Assembly: GCF_007748195.1 (NCBI RefSeq)
Contig: NZ_CP037920.1
Coordinates: 3,535,501-3,599,500, forward strand
Reading direction: 5' to 3'
DNA: 64,000 bases
Source: Gimesia aquarii
GTDB taxonomy: Bacteria; Planctomycetota; Planctomycetia; Planctomycetales; Planctomycetaceae
The translations under genes were made by a program, and so were the position numbers. The notes under the pieces are model-generated. The model saw nothing but the letters and a program-made list of their open reading frames with translations, was not told where the DNA came from and made no database searches. Below, piece after piece: positions 16,390-25,005 of this stretch; within the stretch, counting starts at the first letter, position 1; each line of letters opens with the position of its first letter.

Positions 16390-16926
16390 ATGATCAGCGA
16401 TTTTGAGTCGGGGGACATCCAACTGATACGCGACGTGAAGGAAGAAGATGCGAAAGATATTTGTGAAATCTATAATCACTATGTCACAAATTCCATAATC
16501 ACATTTGAAGAGAATGTGGTAACTGCTTCCGAAATGCAAGGACGTATTCGGGACATCACTGCAACCTTGTCCTGGCTCGTTTATGAAGATCAGCAAACGA
16601 TTCAGGGCTATGCTTATGGCAGTCAGTGGAAGAGCCGCTGCGCTTATCAATACTCGGCAGAAATTACGGTCTATCTGGCCCATGATTCAGTCGGAAACGG
16701 TATAGGTAGTTTACTTTATCAGGAGTTAATTGATCGTTTACGCAGTCTTTCTTTTCATAGTCTGATCGCAGGAATTGCACTTCCTAATCCAGCCAGCATT
16801 GCGTTGCATGAGAAAATGGGATTTGAGAAAGTAGCACATTTCAAAGAAGTTGGCTGGAAAATGAATCGATGGATTGATGTGGGTTACTGGGAATTAATCA
16901 TGCCGAATACCAATCCAGTACAATAA
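16390..16926 (+). CDS. GNAT acetyltransferase, phosphinothricin-acetyltransferase family
   Basis: 178 residues from the ATG at 16390; the frame opens at 16156, but that part is the shadow of the preceding gene. Pattern of the Pat/Bar group: IRDVKEEDAKDICEIYNHYV, TNSIITFEE, then IQGYAYGSQWKSRCAYQYSA and the acetyl-CoA loop HDSVGNGIGSLLYQELIDRL, then NPASIALHEKMGFEKVAHFK and the C-terminal GWKMNRWIDVGYWEL. Pat-family enzymes acetylate L-phosphinothricin or, more often, methionine sulfoximine and related amino acids. Actual substrate uncertain. Confidence 0.88.
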   Translation: MISDFESGDIQLIRDVKEEDAKDICEIYNHYVTNSIITFEENVVTASEMQGRIRDITATLSWLVYEDQQTIQGYAYGSQWKSRCAYQYSAEITVYLAHDSVGNGIGSLLYQELIDRLRSLSFHSLIAGIALPNPASIALHEKMGFEKVAHFKEVGWKMNRWIDVGYWELIMPNTNPVQ

Positions 16927-16970
16927 CTCTTTGACATCAATCAAATACTCAGTCAGCAGGCGCCTACATA

Positions 16971-16982
16971 TATAGCGCTATA
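16971..16982. promoter_or_regulatory. 12-base palindrome
   Basis: TATAGCGCTATA is a perfect palindrome in the gap upstream of the gene at 17160. It could be an operator; there is no partner copy in the window to support this. Confidence 0.2.
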
Positions 16983-17159
16983 GCGCGACTAAATCAACGA
17001 CTCCTTCAGATAACTCCCTCCAATCATGTTTGTTCGAGCGTTGAAACTATAAAATAAATTCAAGTTGAGTAATCCTCATAATCGATAAATTAACAGACGT
17101 GTACCTGTGTTAAAAGTTAGTGATGCTAACTGGTGGTTTTTGTGATCTGGGGGATTGCT

Positions 17160-17999
17160 ATGAAAATTGACTCAATTAACTCTAGTAGTCTGTTGACTCA
17201 ATCACAAAAACGAGAGCAGGACCACCAAATTCAAAATCTCTTTAGTGCGCTGCTGACCGAAGCAGGACGTAAAGGATATGCCTCGGCTCAGCCTATAGAT
17301 AGCCAGCAGCCGCTCACGGAAAATATTCAAAAAACCTGGGACAGTTGGTTTACGGGGGAATTGGGAGGTCGTTACACGCAGGTTCAAAATCCTGACGAGT
17401 TGAAGCACACCTACGGCGAAATCCTTGTGCGGGCGCACAATGAGGGGGGATATTTTGATCCCAAAGGTTTCCTGCAAAGTCTGTCTCATGACGAATTAGC
17501 GGTGATTCAAAAAGTTCAAGGGCTCGCCAGTGAAATCGATGTTGAGTCTTTAACGGAAGAAGGTGCATTGAATTTGCTTTTGCCACCTGCAGCGCAAGTC
17601 GACTTGAACCAAGATGGATTGACGCGCAGTGGTTTGGCATACGGCATCAAGTTTCCTGATAGCAACACTCCTGCTGAAGTTGTCAACGCCTGGGAAGAAG
17701 CAACTGAGGGTATGAGTTTTCGCGAGCTTGCTTTCGCTCAGTTTCAAGTGATGTTACCAAAGCTTACCTCAAATATAGTACTCGATGAGAACGGCTCATT
17801 TCTGCATCGGTATGAACCTGGAGATGCCGGGTTCAAAAATCCGATGGCAACCTCTGATTATTCATATGTAACAGCGGCAAAAGATCAATTAGCATCGCTC
17901 GAATTTATGAAAAACGAACTGCCAGCTGAACAATATGAGCGTCAAAAATCGTTTTGGAGCAAGTTTCAGCAGTCGCTGATTGAGAATGGTGCTGAATAA
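17160..17999 (+). CDS. Hypothetical soluble protein, unknown
   Basis: 279 residues from the ATG at 17160 (MKIDSINSSSLLTQSQKREQ), chosen for the GGGGGA upstream; a frame extension to 17133 adds only nine residues. No signal peptide or membrane helix. The N-terminal Ser/Gln-rich stretch is like the start of flagellar or secretion-associated proteins. The middle contains a single EF-hand-like loop (DLNQDGLTRSGL), then conserved-looking SNTPAEVVNAWEEATEGMSF. I do not recognise the family. It is monocistronic as far as can be seen and faces the minus-strand protease gene. Confidence 0.6.
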   Translation: MKIDSINSSSLLTQSQKREQDHQIQNLFSALLTEAGRKGYASAQPIDSQQPLTENIQKTWDSWFTGELGGRYTQVQNPDELKHTYGEILVRAHNEGGYFDPKGFLQSLSHDELAVIQKVQGLASEIDVESLTEEGALNLLLPPAAQVDLNQDGLTRSGLAYGIKFPDSNTPAEVVNAWEEATEGMSFRELAFAQFQVMLPKLTSNIVLDENGSFLHRYEPGDAGFKNPMATSDYSYVTAAKDQLASLEFMKNELPAEQYERQKSFWSKFQQSLIENGAE

Positions 18000-18054
18000 G
18001 TGCTACATAAAATAACCAGAGATATTCTTTTCGAAACTCTTGTGTCTTAGCGAC

Positions 18055-18819
18055 TTAGTTTTGCTTCTTTCGCCATTCTAGTAGCTCTTGATAGAGATCA
18101 GTCTCCGACAGTTCAGTCTTTACAATTTGCTCGTACGACATGCCTTTGGTAGCGATTAAATATTCAATCAATAGACGCCAGCGAACGTAGTGTGGCGGAA
18201 CAATCACTCCTTCAGAGATCTCCATCCAGTTCTCATTGCCTCCTGAAGTCGCGACATGCATTTCGTATTGATCTAAGAGTGAGGAAAGGTGGTAATCAGG
18301 TGCGTTTCGATCACGGAGATGTGAGACGTACTCGGCATATCCTTCTCGTTTCCATGACGCGGTGTTGTTATGCATTCCATAGTGTGCGTTTTCCAGGCAA
18401 TGTGTCATTTCATGTGCCAGAGTGCGAACAAGATCCATTTCCAAAACGGGGCCAACGAGTCGTAAATGGTCCAAATCAATTCCACCATTCAGAAAAACGA
18501 TATTGCGTGATGCTTTTGCTAAGACCGGTTTGGCTAAGAGGCTTTCTAATCGACGGTAGTTAGAATTGGAAATCAACAATACGTTGAGCTTGGAATGATT
18601 CGAATACAGTTCAGAGCTTTGAATTAATGGAAGAAACTCATCGATGACATTTTTCCAACGTGGATCAACTTCTGATTCCGAATGAATGGTAATATTTCGA
18701 TGTGTGAGGGTATGCCGAAACAGCGATTGAGGGAAGCAGAGTACCCAGGCGTATGCACTGATTGGTATAAAGACCAGCAAGGCTACAAATAAGATCAGTT
18801 TTTTTTTGCGTAATTTCAT
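18055..18819 (-). CDS. Membrane-anchored zinc metallopeptidase-like protein
   Basis: 254 residues. N-terminal helix LILFVALLVFIPISAYAW anchors or exports the protein. The zinc motif HEMTH (His136, Glu137, His140) is followed about 20 residues later by REGYAEYVSH, whose glutamate would be the third ligand, as in gluzincin/peptidase MA-like enzymes. LNVLLISNSNYRRLESLL before the motif is also like that family, where it precedes a chaperone-like zinc-protease fold. It probably faces the periplasm. The 18833-19285 gene is 13 bases upstream and likely in the same operon. Confidence 0.75.
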   Translation of the reverse strand: MKLRKKKLILFVALLVFIPISAYAWVLCFPQSLFRHTLTHRNITIHSESEVDPRWKNVIDEFLPLIQSSELYSNHSKLNVLLISNSNYRRLESLLAKPVLAKASRNIVFLNGGIDLDHLRLVGPVLEMDLVRTLAHEMTHCLENAHYGMHNNTASWKREGYAEYVSHLRDRNAPDYHLSSLLDQYEMHVATSGGNENWMEISEGVIVPPHYVRWRLLIEYLIATKGMSYEQIVKTELSETDLYQELLEWRKKQN

Positions 18820-18832
18820 AATCTGGAATACT

Positions 18833-19285
18833 CTACTCTATTTCGCTAACAGATTCCGCTGATTTATATTTTTCCTTTCTCTTTTTGAGATAACCATACA
18901 AAAACAATCCAGGCAGACTTAACAGGGCAAGCGGCAGGAACCAGCGATCCATAAAGGAATTGACGACTCCTTCCTGTTTGTTTTCAGGATTGATCAGGAC
19001 AGCAACCGTTTTCCCTTTTTGCCGCTCACAATGGGATTTGCTGCCATACCAGCGTCCCGTAATGCGTGCGCCATTTTTTGTTTCAACGACATAAGCATAT
19101 TTCGATTTATGCTTGAAGCGTTTTCCCGTACATCCCACCACGGTGCCAGTGTCATGTTCAAATTGAGTGAGGTACCAGGTTGTTTTTCCCAGTTCATAAA
19201 CGCCAAAAACGGGGACAGCGCAGACCATCAGAATGATCACCGCACTGAACGTGTAACCAAAAATATATAAAAGCACTTTTTTCAT
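18833..19285 (-). CDS. DUF3592-like membrane protein
   Basis: 150 residues with membrane helices at about 5-30 (LLYIFGYTFSAVIILMVCAV) and 112-132 (FLPLALLSLPGLFLYGYL). The loop between them has the DUF3592-type pattern: GTVVGCTGKRFKHKSKYAYV, then KTVAVLINPENKQEGVV. Function of DUF3592 is unknown. It is followed 13 bases later by the metallopeptidase-like gene, so the two may work together at the membrane. Confidence 0.65.
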   Translation of the reverse strand: MKKVLLYIFGYTFSAVIILMVCAVPVFGVYELGKTTWYLTQFEHDTGTVVGCTGKRFKHKSKYAYVVETKNGARITGRWYGSKSHCERQKGKTVAVLINPENKQEGVVNSFMDRWFLPLALLSLPGLFLYGYLKKRKEKYKSAESVSEIE

Positions 19286-19319
19286 GTTGTTTTGTCGGGT
19301 CGTCCGTGAAGATGCAGGG

Positions 19320-19568
19320 CTACTCAGGATTATAGTCGAGTATGAATTTGGCTACGAAAACAGATCGCCCATGCTCATCATAGCTCCAGGCAAACATTTC
19401 TTGAACACATTCCATCACACGTTCATATTCGCCAACGACTACAGTTGCTGTGGGACCAGGAGTGACGCGCAGGCCTTCATACTCCTTCAATTTTTGGATA
19501 AAGGCTTGAATCAATTCCCGATAGCCTTCTTGAAAGGGATACATGCTTATTTCGACTGTAGTTATCAT
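19320..19568 (-). CDS. YkoF/MTH1187-like thiamine-binding-fold protein
   Basis: 82 residues: ITTVEISMYPFQEGYRELIQ, then PGPTATVVVGEYERVMECVQ and FVAKFILDYNPE. The N-terminal 'E-x-S-x-Y-P' strand followed by an amphipathic helix and 'T-x-x-x-V-x-G-e-x-e-x-V-m' matches the YkoF-related ferredoxin-like fold family, some members of which bind thiamine or its pyrimidine. The ligand here is not known. Located 34 bases upstream of the DUF3592-like gene on the same strand. Confidence 0.7.
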   Translation of the reverse strand: MITTVEISMYPFQEGYRELIQAFIQKLKEYEGLRVTPGPTATVVVGEYERVMECVQEMFAWSYDEHGRSVFVAKFILDYNPE

Positions 19569-19629
19569 AGTAGCTTTTTCATCCTTTGCGATTGTATGTT
19601 ATTTGGAAAAATTCCATGAAGTCGGCATC

Positions 19630-20001
19630 TTAGACCCACCTTTTGACAGCTTCGACAGAATCAAAGGGAGTGCTGTTGAAAGCGATCTTCGCATTCGGAG
19701 CTTCTGCATGAATTGTATTGATGATCTTTTCAAAGAGTAGGAAGTGATCGGGATCAATTCGAACGCCAGCACCGACTAAGACAATATCAGGAGTAAACTC
19801 TTTGAGATCTGTGGTCAGTTGTTGCTCTGCGGTTTCTCCGGTATCCGTCAAACACCATTTCGCCTCATAGCCGAGTTCGATTAGATTTGTGTGAACATCA
19901 GAAAAGGCTGCTTCTAATTTTTCCACTGATAATTCTGGCCATTTCTCGAAATTTACGACCGATGATTTTAAGCCGACTAAAAGCACAGACGTCTTCTGCA
20001 T
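19630..20001 (-). CDS. Hypothetical cytosolic protein
   Basis: 123 residues: KTSVLLVGLKSSVVNFEKWP, then a helix-rich centre and FTPDIVLVGAGVRIDPDHFL, ending NTIHAEAPNAKIAFNSTPFD. It looks like a small Rossmann-type (receiver-like or NAD-like) fold found as a single protein in many proteobacteria. Function unknown to me. It lies 61 bases upstream of the YkoF-like gene in the same direction, so cotranscription is plausible. Confidence 0.6.
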   Translation of the reverse strand: MQKTSVLLVGLKSSVVNFEKWPELSVEKLEAAFSDVHTNLIELGYEAKWCLTDTGETAEQQLTTDLKEFTPDIVLVGAGVRIDPDHFLLFEKIINTIHAEAPNAKIAFNSTPFDSVEAVKRWV

Positions 20002-20119
20002 GAGGGCATCCTTTCGGTTACTTGCAGGTTACGACACAATCCCAAGCACAAAAATTGTATAACGAATGTCACTGAGTGAAATGATTCAGAACGTTTCATT
20101 GAGTTGACGCATCGAGGAA

Positions 20120-23100
20120 TTAAATTTCACTGATCAACTCAATTCCCGAGATAACAGGTGGATGTGCTGAATCATTTACCGGAATCAATTCAATCTCAAT
20201 TTTGTCTGATGCGGGAATATTTTTAAACTCTTTGACCAGACTGTGCATTGCCTGACCGGTTTCTCTGAGAATATCCAGATTATCAATGGCAGGTGTTCCC
20301 TGTAAGCGAACCTGGAATTGTCGGTTTCCCGGTTTCATATTCTCATCAGGCTCGGTAAATGTCAGTCGGATCGTATACCGATTTGCTGGAGGAGTGGCTT
20401 TCGTTTTTGCTGCTGTTTTTTGCTGCTGCTGTTTCATTTTGGTTTTGAGAACAAGCCGTGCGGAGCCTGATTTCGCCCCCTTGTACGATTTGGCGATGCG
20501 TGTGCCTGTTCCCGTAAAGAGAAACGAAATCGCATTTCCTGGTTTCCAGTTTTTCTTTGACAGGACACTTTTGATAATGGAAGTCAAATCAGGTGTCGCT
20601 TGTGCTGTGCCCACGGCACCGACTTTTGACCATGCAGGGGGAGTCCATTCCACATAAGCCTTGGATCGCTTTCGAGAGGAAAGATTCCGTTTTGTTTCCA
20701 CGTACGCTTTGGAATTCGCGACATCTTCGGTTTGAATTTTTAGTTGACAGCGCGAATCGCCTCTTTCATCAACGGTAAATTGAATGTAGGCAGATTCTAA
20801 ATCGTCAGCCGATAACAGTGGAATGTCTGTAAAACGGAGTGCGACCACTTGTGGGTCCCCGGCATCAAGGCCGAGTTCCAAATCGCTACTATGCAGTTTG
20901 ACTTCCCCCTTCGAATCCTCTTCTGCATCATCTTCGACACCGGCGATTGGGATTCCCTCAGGTGTCATCGTGTCCTTGTTCTGATTGATGGCGATGGTGA
21001 TTTTTTGGGGGTTTTCAATTCCAGAAGCAGCGACCCAGTTCAAACTGCCAGAGGGAGAAGGTTCTCTCATTTTGAGTGTATGGTGTCGAAACGGGACAAA
21101 TTGTTTGTTAGAAATCTTGACCTTGAGATCTGGAGATTGTCCACCCACACTTGGATAATCGAGCCAAAGGGTGCCATTTTTTGCCCGACGATCTCCGGGA
21201 GCACCAAAGTTAATACCTGCCTGTTTGACCAATGAAGCAGAATCGGAACCGCTGCCTAATTCACTATTGGTCCAGATTTCAATTTCCGGCATGTGAATCA
21301 ACGCCAGAGAAGTCTGGTTCTGGTATGAGCAGCTACAAGTGCGCGTGTAGTCCGGCGCGTTTAAGACTCCATTAGCTACGACCAAATTGGAAGTGCAACT
21401 GGATTTGAAACCACCAAAATTTCCGGTGCCGCTTTTTGATTCCAGATCATAAAATCCGGCGGCTCCCGATCGAAACGTCAGCAGGTTTTCACTGGCAATG
21501 ACGTAATTACAACCATAGGTTCGTGAAAACTTCAGCGACTCTTTTTGCTTTGTAATCGGATTGATAATCGAATAAGGCGTTCCGTCTAAAATATTGAACG
21601 CCCCGCCTGAGACTTCGTAAGAATTAGCCGAGGTGATGATGAGGTCGTTATGCAATACACAAGGTCCCGTATAACGTTGGTCTTTATTCTGCCAGATGAT
21701 GGATCCATCTTTGCCGCGGTAGGCTGTCATGCCTTGTCCGACTTCATCACTCAAACGGTCTTTGGCACGCGCTCCCGCCTGAAGCAGCAGGTCATGTTTT
21801 TTCGAGTAGCCCAACCACGAACCGAAGATGCTTTTATTGGTCGACCACAGTTCTCTTCCAGTGTGGATATCAAAGCAGACGATGCGATATTTTGTGGGAT
21901 CTGCCATTCCGCGACGCGAAAGTTTTTTCTCGGCGCTGGCAGGGAGCTTATCCAGGCAATAAACACGCTTGCTTCCTACGACGATTCCATTATGTAAAAA
22001 AGAATGCACGGCAGCGGTTTCCCAGAGTTTCTTGCCAGAATGACGGTCATAGGCAATGAGTCCGTTGCTGGCGGAAAGATCGGCTGCCGCAGGTCCGTCT
22101 TTCCCTGGTTTCTCATCGATTTTCTTACCATAATGTGCAAATCCATTGCCGGCGAATAAGATGTGTTCAGAGACGGCGATGAAGGCCCAGTCATTTTGGG
22201 GATTTGGTAATTTGATGATCCGCCGCGTTTTCCCATCCGTCGCATTCAGAACATGGCATTCCGAACCGATGGCGAGATAGACTTCATCAGAGGTTGCAAT
22301 ATAATTCGTGCCACGCGCATTGGCACCCGGAATATGTTTCTGATTGTATTGAGTACTGAGAGGGGTGTCTTTATAGGTCGTATTGAAATAAATGCCGAAC
22401 GTTCCCAGATCGTCAAACTCTCTTCGCCAGAGAACTTCTCCCGTATAAACATCGCGTGCACTGAGACTGTTCATTCCTTCCAGAAACGTCCGGCCGCCGA
22501 CAACCTGCTCGGGAGGACCATGTCCATGTCGGGGCAGAATATCATCGTGTGTGTTTCCGCCAAACCAGAGAACGCCCAGGGGTAGCTTTACCCGTTTGTC
22601 ATTCGACTTGACGGTGTTGGCAATATCACCATATTGGTGGGTCCAGTCGGCTGAGTCAGGTAACGCTCCCTTGCGCTCGATGAGAAACTGTTCTGCACGT
22701 CCGGTATAAATTGCCTTCGGCAGTGCAGCCTTGTGAAAGATTGCGACGGTTTCACGCGTGGACCTTTTCTCATTCTGCGGCATACAGATCACGCCGCCAT
22801 AAGGTCGAACGGAGCGGTAGATTTGTTTGAGTTGTCTGGCATCGAGGGATTCCATGAACGCCTCGCTCAATAATGTCAGCCGTGCGATATGTTGTGGTGC
22901 CTGGAATGATTCAGGGGTTCCTTCGTGAACGGTAATTCGAGAGCCGTACAATCCGAGTGAATCATATTTGGTTCGTAACCTCTGGACTTTGGCTGGATCC
23001 TGTCCGATGACGATGAAACGTAATTGAGACTGATCCAGAAAGGCATCGAGTAGCGATTCTTGATCTGCACCATAGCAAATTGCGTAACCTTTTTTTGTTT

Positions 23101-24454
23101 TCGCTTTTTCCAGCAGGGTGTTTGCTGTTTCAATAGATTGAGGATCAGAGAGTAATGATTCTGGTTTTGGTTTCGTTTGTGGCGACAGTTTCGCTGGTTT
23201 ACCAAATGCTTTGATGTCTCCATTTAATGTCACGGCAAACAATTTCTCATCGGCTGCCAGCAACCGTAAAACCTGACTCTTTAAAGGGAGTTGCCAGGCG
23301 ATTTTTGGCTTTTGTTCTGGTGAGGTCGGGAGAGTAATCGCGGACAGCGTTTTTTCCCCTGCCGCATACAGTCGATTTCCTGCGCGGATCAGATCGCCTT
23401 GGCCATCAACGTCGAGGGACCACAAAGCCTGATGGTTTTTTTTGTAGGCCTGAATTAAAGGTCGTTTGTTTTTCAAAATGGCAGAGTAGAGCATTTTGTC
23501 ATCAAGCACCGGCTCATTATGCACATACAGACTGGGTAGCCCCGTTTTGAGATTGTAGGTTCGCACACCGCGATAACGAGTGTGGACAAAGAACTCACTT
23601 TCGTTACTAATGACAAAAGAGCCACCATTTCCTTTACCACCGAGGTGAAAATATTTGAGTTTCCCTGTCTTGCGATCAAGTGCCGCGGGAACAGACCGAC
23701 CACCGGGAACTAACAAAAGCTCTTCTGTTGCAACTAAAGTTCCCTGTGGTGCAACACCCGCAAACGAAGGGGCACTGTGTGGCTGTTTGATATAGCTGGC
23801 ACTGGTAGAGTCATTGACCCAGACGACATTTCCTGTTTCCGCATCAAGGGCGTAGATGAAAGTGCCCATGAATGGCCAGATGCTGGCGGCAAAATAAATC
23901 GTATCATCATACAGTACGGGGCCACCTCGGGCAGGCCACGCGGAAATGACACGTTTATTTCCTAATGCTTTTTGCGCAGCCGGAGCGCCGCGAAATTTCC
24001 AGACCAGTTTTCCCGTCTCTGAATTCAGGCAATATAAATAGCCATCATCACTGACCGTATAAACGCGGTCTTTTGTGGCAACAGGGGAAAATCGAATGGG
24101 GCCATCGGCGTAAAATGTCCAGAGTGTGTTGCCATCTTCTGTATTAATGGCGATTAACTTATCGGAATCATTGAAACCAACAAACATGCGTTTGCCATAG
24201 ACGACGGGTTCGAAAACTTTGTCGTAGGTCATCAAATCGTTATTGAGGGGATCATCCCAGACCTGCTCACGTTGACCGAAAGAACGCGTCCACAGTGGTG
24301 TTAATTGATCGGGTAAACCATCTGGGGATGCAGCGGTGTGCCCCGCATCGTAACGCCACATCGGCCAGTTACCGGCTACTGCTGATGACGGTAACGACGA
24401 GAGTGTTAACATCAGGAGACTGAGGACTCGGATGGTATTTAATGAATTTCGCAT
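20120..24454 (-). CDS. Giant exported PQQ-type beta-propeller protein with methyltransferase-like insert
   Basis: 1444 residues from the ATG at 24452-24454, which has AGGA upstream. A signal peptide of about 28 residues ends at SAVAG, followed by NWPMWRYDAGHTAASPDGLP, the usual PQQ-repeat start. PQQ-like repeats (for example LIAINTEDGNTLWTFYADGP) fill residues 30-430. Residues about 440-580 are a Rossmann methyltransferase-like insert (CYGADQESLLDAF, VIGQDPAKVQRLRTKYDSLG, RSVRPYGGVICMPQ), then propeller repeats resume to about 1100. Residues about 1220-1370 are a DNRLRE-like jelly-roll (SAYIQFTVDERGDSR ... YVEWTPPAWSKVG). No catalytic role is evident for the insert. Probably periplasmic or cell-surface. 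Confidence 0.85.
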   Translation of the reverse strand: MRNSLNTIRVLSLLMLTLSSLPSSAVAGNWPMWRYDAGHTAASPDGLPDQLTPLWTRSFGQREQVWDDPLNNDLMTYDKVFEPVVYGKRMFVGFNDSDKLIAINTEDGNTLWTFYADGPIRFSPVATKDRVYTVSDDGYLYCLNSETGKLVWKFRGAPAAQKALGNKRVISAWPARGGPVLYDDTIYFAASIWPFMGTFIYALDAETGNVVWVNDSTSASYIKQPHSAPSFAGVAPQGTLVATEELLLVPGGRSVPAALDRKTGKLKYFHLGGKGNGGSFVISNESEFFVHTRYRGVRTYNLKTGLPSLYVHNEPVLDDKMLYSAILKNKRPLIQAYKKNHQALWSLDVDGQGDLIRAGNRLYAAGEKTLSAITLPTSPEQKPKIAWQLPLKSQVLRLLAADEKLFAVTLNGDIKAFGKPAKLSPQTKPKPESLLSDPQSIETANTLLEKAKTKKGYAICYGADQESLLDAFLDQSQLRFIVIGQDPAKVQRLRTKYDSLGLYGSRITVHEGTPESFQAPQHIARLTLLSEAFMESLDARQLKQIYRSVRPYGGVICMPQNEKRSTRETVAIFHKAALPKAIYTGRAEQFLIERKGALPDSADWTHQYGDIANTVKSNDKRVKLPLGVLWFGGNTHDDILPRHGHGPPEQVVGGRTFLEGMNSLSARDVYTGEVLWRREFDDLGTFGIYFNTTYKDTPLSTQYNQKHIPGANARGTNYIATSDEVYLAIGSECHVLNATDGKTRRIIKLPNPQNDWAFIAVSEHILFAGNGFAHYGKKIDEKPGKDGPAAADLSASNGLIAYDRHSGKKLWETAAVHSFLHNGIVVGSKRVYCLDKLPASAEKKLSRRGMADPTKYRIVCFDIHTGRELWSTNKSIFGSWLGYSKKHDLLLQAGARAKDRLSDEVGQGMTAYRGKDGSIIWQNKDQRYTGPCVLHNDLIITSANSYEVSGGAFNILDGTPYSIINPITKQKESLKFSRTYGCNYVIASENLLTFRSGAAGFYDLESKSGTGNFGGFKSSCTSNLVVANGVLNAPDYTRTCSCSYQNQTSLALIHMPEIEIWTNSELGSGSDSASLVKQAGINFGAPGDRRAKNGTLWLDYPSVGGQSPDLKVKISNKQFVPFRHHTLKMREPSPSGSLNWVAASGIENPQKITIAINQNKDTMTPEGIPIAGVEDDAEEDSKGEVKLHSSDLELGLDAGDPQVVALRFTDIPLLSADDLESAYIQFTVDERGDSRCQLKIQTEDVANSKAYVETKRNLSSRKRSKAYVEWTPPAWSKVGAVGTAQATPDLTSIIKSVLSKKNWKPGNAISFLFTGTGTRIAKSYKGAKSGSARLVLKTKMKQQQQKTAAKTKATPPANRYTIRLTFTEPDENMKPGNRQFQVRLQGTPAIDNLDILRETGQAMHSLVKEFKNIPASDKIEIELIPVNDSAHPPVISGIELISEI

Positions 24455-24505
24455 CAATTATTCCTATGAGTCTATTTACTCGAGCAACTTTTTCAGAGCC
24501 GTCGT

Positions 24506-24676
24506 TTATGGTTCTTTACCGGATTTGAGGTGGATACAGACCGTCAGGATTCCCCAGATGAGTAACAAAAACCCTGCAATTTTCCAGAACAGGGCCCATT
24601 CTTTGTCCAAAGTCGAAAAGTAGAGAAAGCTGCCACCGGCCATGATCGCAAACAGATCATCCTTATACTTTTTCAT
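24506..24676 (-). CDS. Small membrane protein, 56 residues
   Basis: A short ORF not overlapped by other genes: MKKYKDDLFAIMAGGSFLYF, then KIAGFLLLIWGILTVCIHLK, ending SGKEP. Two hydrophobic helices at about 8-20 and 30-50. A purine-rich AAAGAG precedes the ATG. It lies 52 bases upstream of the giant propeller gene on the same strand. Not recognised. Confidence 0.5.
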   Translation of the reverse strand: MKKYKDDLFAIMAGGSFLYFSTLDKEWALFWKIAGFLLLIWGILTVCIHLKSGKEP

Positions 24677-25005
24677 GAACTCTTTCTGATTTTAACAAGG
24701 GAAGTCCCTCACTATGGTTAATTTATGAATAATTTGAAAGTTGCTAAGCAAAAACAAGGAAGTAGATCATCTAAACTGATAGTTTTTTGACAGAAAATGG
24801 GAGGTCAGTCTCAAAAGTAGCTAAGATTAAGGGTTTCTTGGCGATTTTAGTATTAGGGAGCTGGAGGGCGGATCAATGAGATCACTCTTGTATTGCTCCA
24901 AGTTGATTGTACAATTGAATATACAACAAATGTAAGTGATCACAGTCTTCTCTTTTCTGATCGATCTGATCATATTTTGCGGCCAATCTAAAGGACTGTA
25001 TTAAA
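24677..25005. other. Divergent intergenic region
   Basis: 329 AT-rich bases between minus-strand 24506-24676 and the plus-strand cluster that starts at 25006. It must carry the promoter of the long plus-strand cluster, but I could not identify one with both boxes. No ORF. Confidence 0.5.

Noticed and set aside
16931-16960. TTGACA at 16931-16936 as a -35 box
   Set aside because: No -10 box at 16-18 bases distance.
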